This document shows positions 6,731 through 7,669 of a stretch of 7,669 bases of DNA, piece by piece. Numbering within the stretch: the first letter of the stretch is position 1; each line of letters starts with the position of its first letter. The notes under the pieces are model-generated. The model saw only the letters and a program-made list of their open reading frames with translations. It ran no database searches and was not told the origin of the DNA. Made by a program: the position numbers and the translations under genes. Source of the DNA: Verrucomicrobiota bacterium (GTDB lineage: Bacteria; Verrucomicrobiota; Verrucomicrobiia; Opitutales; Seribacteraceae); the NCBI GenBank assembly GCA_014382645.1, contig JACNJI010000118.1, positions 1-7,669 of the forward strand, given 5' to 3'.

Positions 6731-7669
6731 ATGGATGATGATGAAATCAATCGATTTATTAGGTCCATAACTCAAGCCACTTGTACCGGCAACCAAGAGG
6801 CTGTTCAAAGTTTGTGGAGCGGATATGGTAGTATAAGCCGTATTGTTTTAGATGGGGCCCAATTTTCGAGTGTTATTATAAAACACGTACAATCGGGCAA
6901 CGGTGAACACCCCCGAGGTTGGAACACTGATTTGTCGCATCAACGCAAGCTCAAGTCTTATCGAGTAGAAACTCATTGGTACGATCGGCAGCGAGAGTTA
7001 CCAACCCCGATCCTTGCCCGGATACCCGAATGTATCGGATTAAAGAATAAAGGGCAGGAAACATTGATAATATTGGAGGATCTCGATGCGTCGGGCTTCG
7101 CTGGGCGGAGAAGTTCAGTCAGTCCAACCGAATGGCAAGCTTGCGTACGTTGGTTGGCGGCTTTTCATGCCGAGCATTTGGGAGCGAAAAACGATGGGCT
7201 TTGGGAAAGCGGAACCTATTGGCATCTGGAGACCCGTCCGGACGAACTGGAGAAACTGGACGATCTTTCCTTGAAAAACGCGGCCGCGTCGATCGATGCC
7301 AAGCTCAAGGCGTCTGCCTTTCAGACCCTGGTGCATGGGGATGCAAAGCTGGCCAATTTTTGTTTCAGCGCCGATGGTTCGGAAGTTGCCGCGGTGGACT
7401 TTCAATACATTGGTGGAGGATGCGGGATGAAGGATCTGGCTTACTTCGTGGGGAGCTGTTTCAGGGATGAGGAAGCCGAGAGGCGGGAGAGCGAAGTTTT
7501 GGACTTTTACTTCAAGGAGCTGCGGGAATGCCTTAATCGGATGGAGAATGACGTTTGCCCGGATGAAATGGAATCAGACTGGCGATCCTTGTACCGGATG
7601 GCATGGGCTGACTTCCATCGTTTCATGAAGGGCTGGAGCCCGGGCCATTGGAAACTCAGCGACTACAGC
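6731..7669 (+). CDS. phosphotransferase, aminoglycoside/choline/ecdysteroid-kinase-like (3' partial)
   Basis: From the ATG at 6731 the frame is open for 313 codons to the right edge. A TAG at 6716-6718 in the same frame leaves this as the first possible ATG; a weak GCGGA lies at 6722-6726. The protein has the APH-type kinase fold: an N-lobe strand with the ATP-binding lysine (V-I-I-K, Lys51), a hinge-like ILEDLD (114-119), the catalytic loop HGDAKLAN (202-209, Asp204 and Asn209) and the metal-binding V-D-F-Q (222-225, Asp223), which replaces DFG. The segment [17 protein letters not shown] after it is typical of bacterial members related to the ecdysteroid kinase-like and choline kinase families. 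It should phosphorylate a small hydroxylated molecule in the cytoplasm; the substrate cannot be told from sequence. The visible end ([13 protein letters not shown]) is probably near the natural C-terminus. It lies 91 bp after the sulfatase remnant and is probably a separate unit. The start of the gene is more AT-rich (about 35% GC in two 50-base samples) than the later half (about 50%). Confidence 0.9.
   Translation, partial: MDDDEINRFIRSITQATCTGNQEAVQSLWSGYGSISRIVLDGAQFSSVIIKHVQSGNGEHPRGWNTDLSHQRKLKSYRVETHWYDRQRELPTPILARIPECIGLKNKGQETLIILEDLDASGFAGRRSSVSPTEWQACVRWLAAFHAEHLGAKNDGLWESGTYWHLETRPDELEKLDDLSLKNAAASIDAKLKASAFQTLVHGDAKLANFCFSADGSEVAAVDFQYIGGGCGMKDLAYFVGSCFRDEEAERRESEVLDFYFKELRECLNRMENDVCPDEMESDWRSLYRMAWADFHRFMKGWSPGHWKLSDYS

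Noticed and set aside
7086..7470. Short plus-strand frames of 62 and 112 codons inside the kinase region
   Set aside because: They are out of frame with the continuous kinase reading frame, which carries the lysine, HGD and VDF motifs.

Overview
The window looks like part of a chromosome from a bacterium of the PVC superphylum, most likely a marine Verrucomicrobiota. This is an inference from gene content: a secreted DUF1552 protein paired with a DUF1592/DUF1588/DUF1585 cytochrome-type protein, a secreted DUF1080 (3-keto-disaccharide hydrolase family) protein and a formylglycine-type sulfatase. That mix is typical of Verrucomicrobiota and Planctomycetota; Lentisphaerota or Kiritimatiellota cannot be excluded. 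Everything I recognise is on the + strand. Most genes have A-rich or otherwise weak Shine-Dalgarno leaders.

Layout. (1) 1-1173: the C-terminal 390 residues of a DUF1592/1588/1585 protein, cut by the left edge. (2) 1217-2617: its usual partner, a Tat-exported DUF1552 protein, 43 bp downstream and probably in the same operon. (3) 2618-2816: a 199-bp gap with a weak terminator-like hairpin and a possible promoter. (4) 2817-3935: ferrochelatase (hemH), an apparently intact housekeeping gene, more GC-rich than its neighbours in the lines I counted. (5) 3936-4164: a 229-bp gap with an imperfect 17-bp direct repeat. (6) 4165-4950: a secreted DUF1080 protein. (7) 4999-6639: a sulfatase pseudogene with four single-base frameshifts, one nonsense codon and a 27-bp in-frame tandem duplication. 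Its frame can be reconstructed from a signal peptide to a plausible C-terminus (about 546 codons before the stop). (8) 6731-7669: a phosphotransferase/kinase of the aminoglycoside/choline/ecdysteroid-kinase-like superfamily, open for 313 codons and cut by the right edge.

How the genes fit together. The DUF1080 and sulfatase genes are 48 bp apart and would have formed a small secreted module for sulfated or oxidised glycans; the sulfatase half is now broken. The DUF1592/DUF1552 pair is a separate secreted, possibly haem-binding module of unknown function. hemH makes protohaem, but its position next to that pair may be chance. I see no tRNA, rRNA, CRISPR array, insertion sequence or phage gene. 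I found no convincing new system; the best second looks are the decaying sulfatase and the kinase gene at the right edge.
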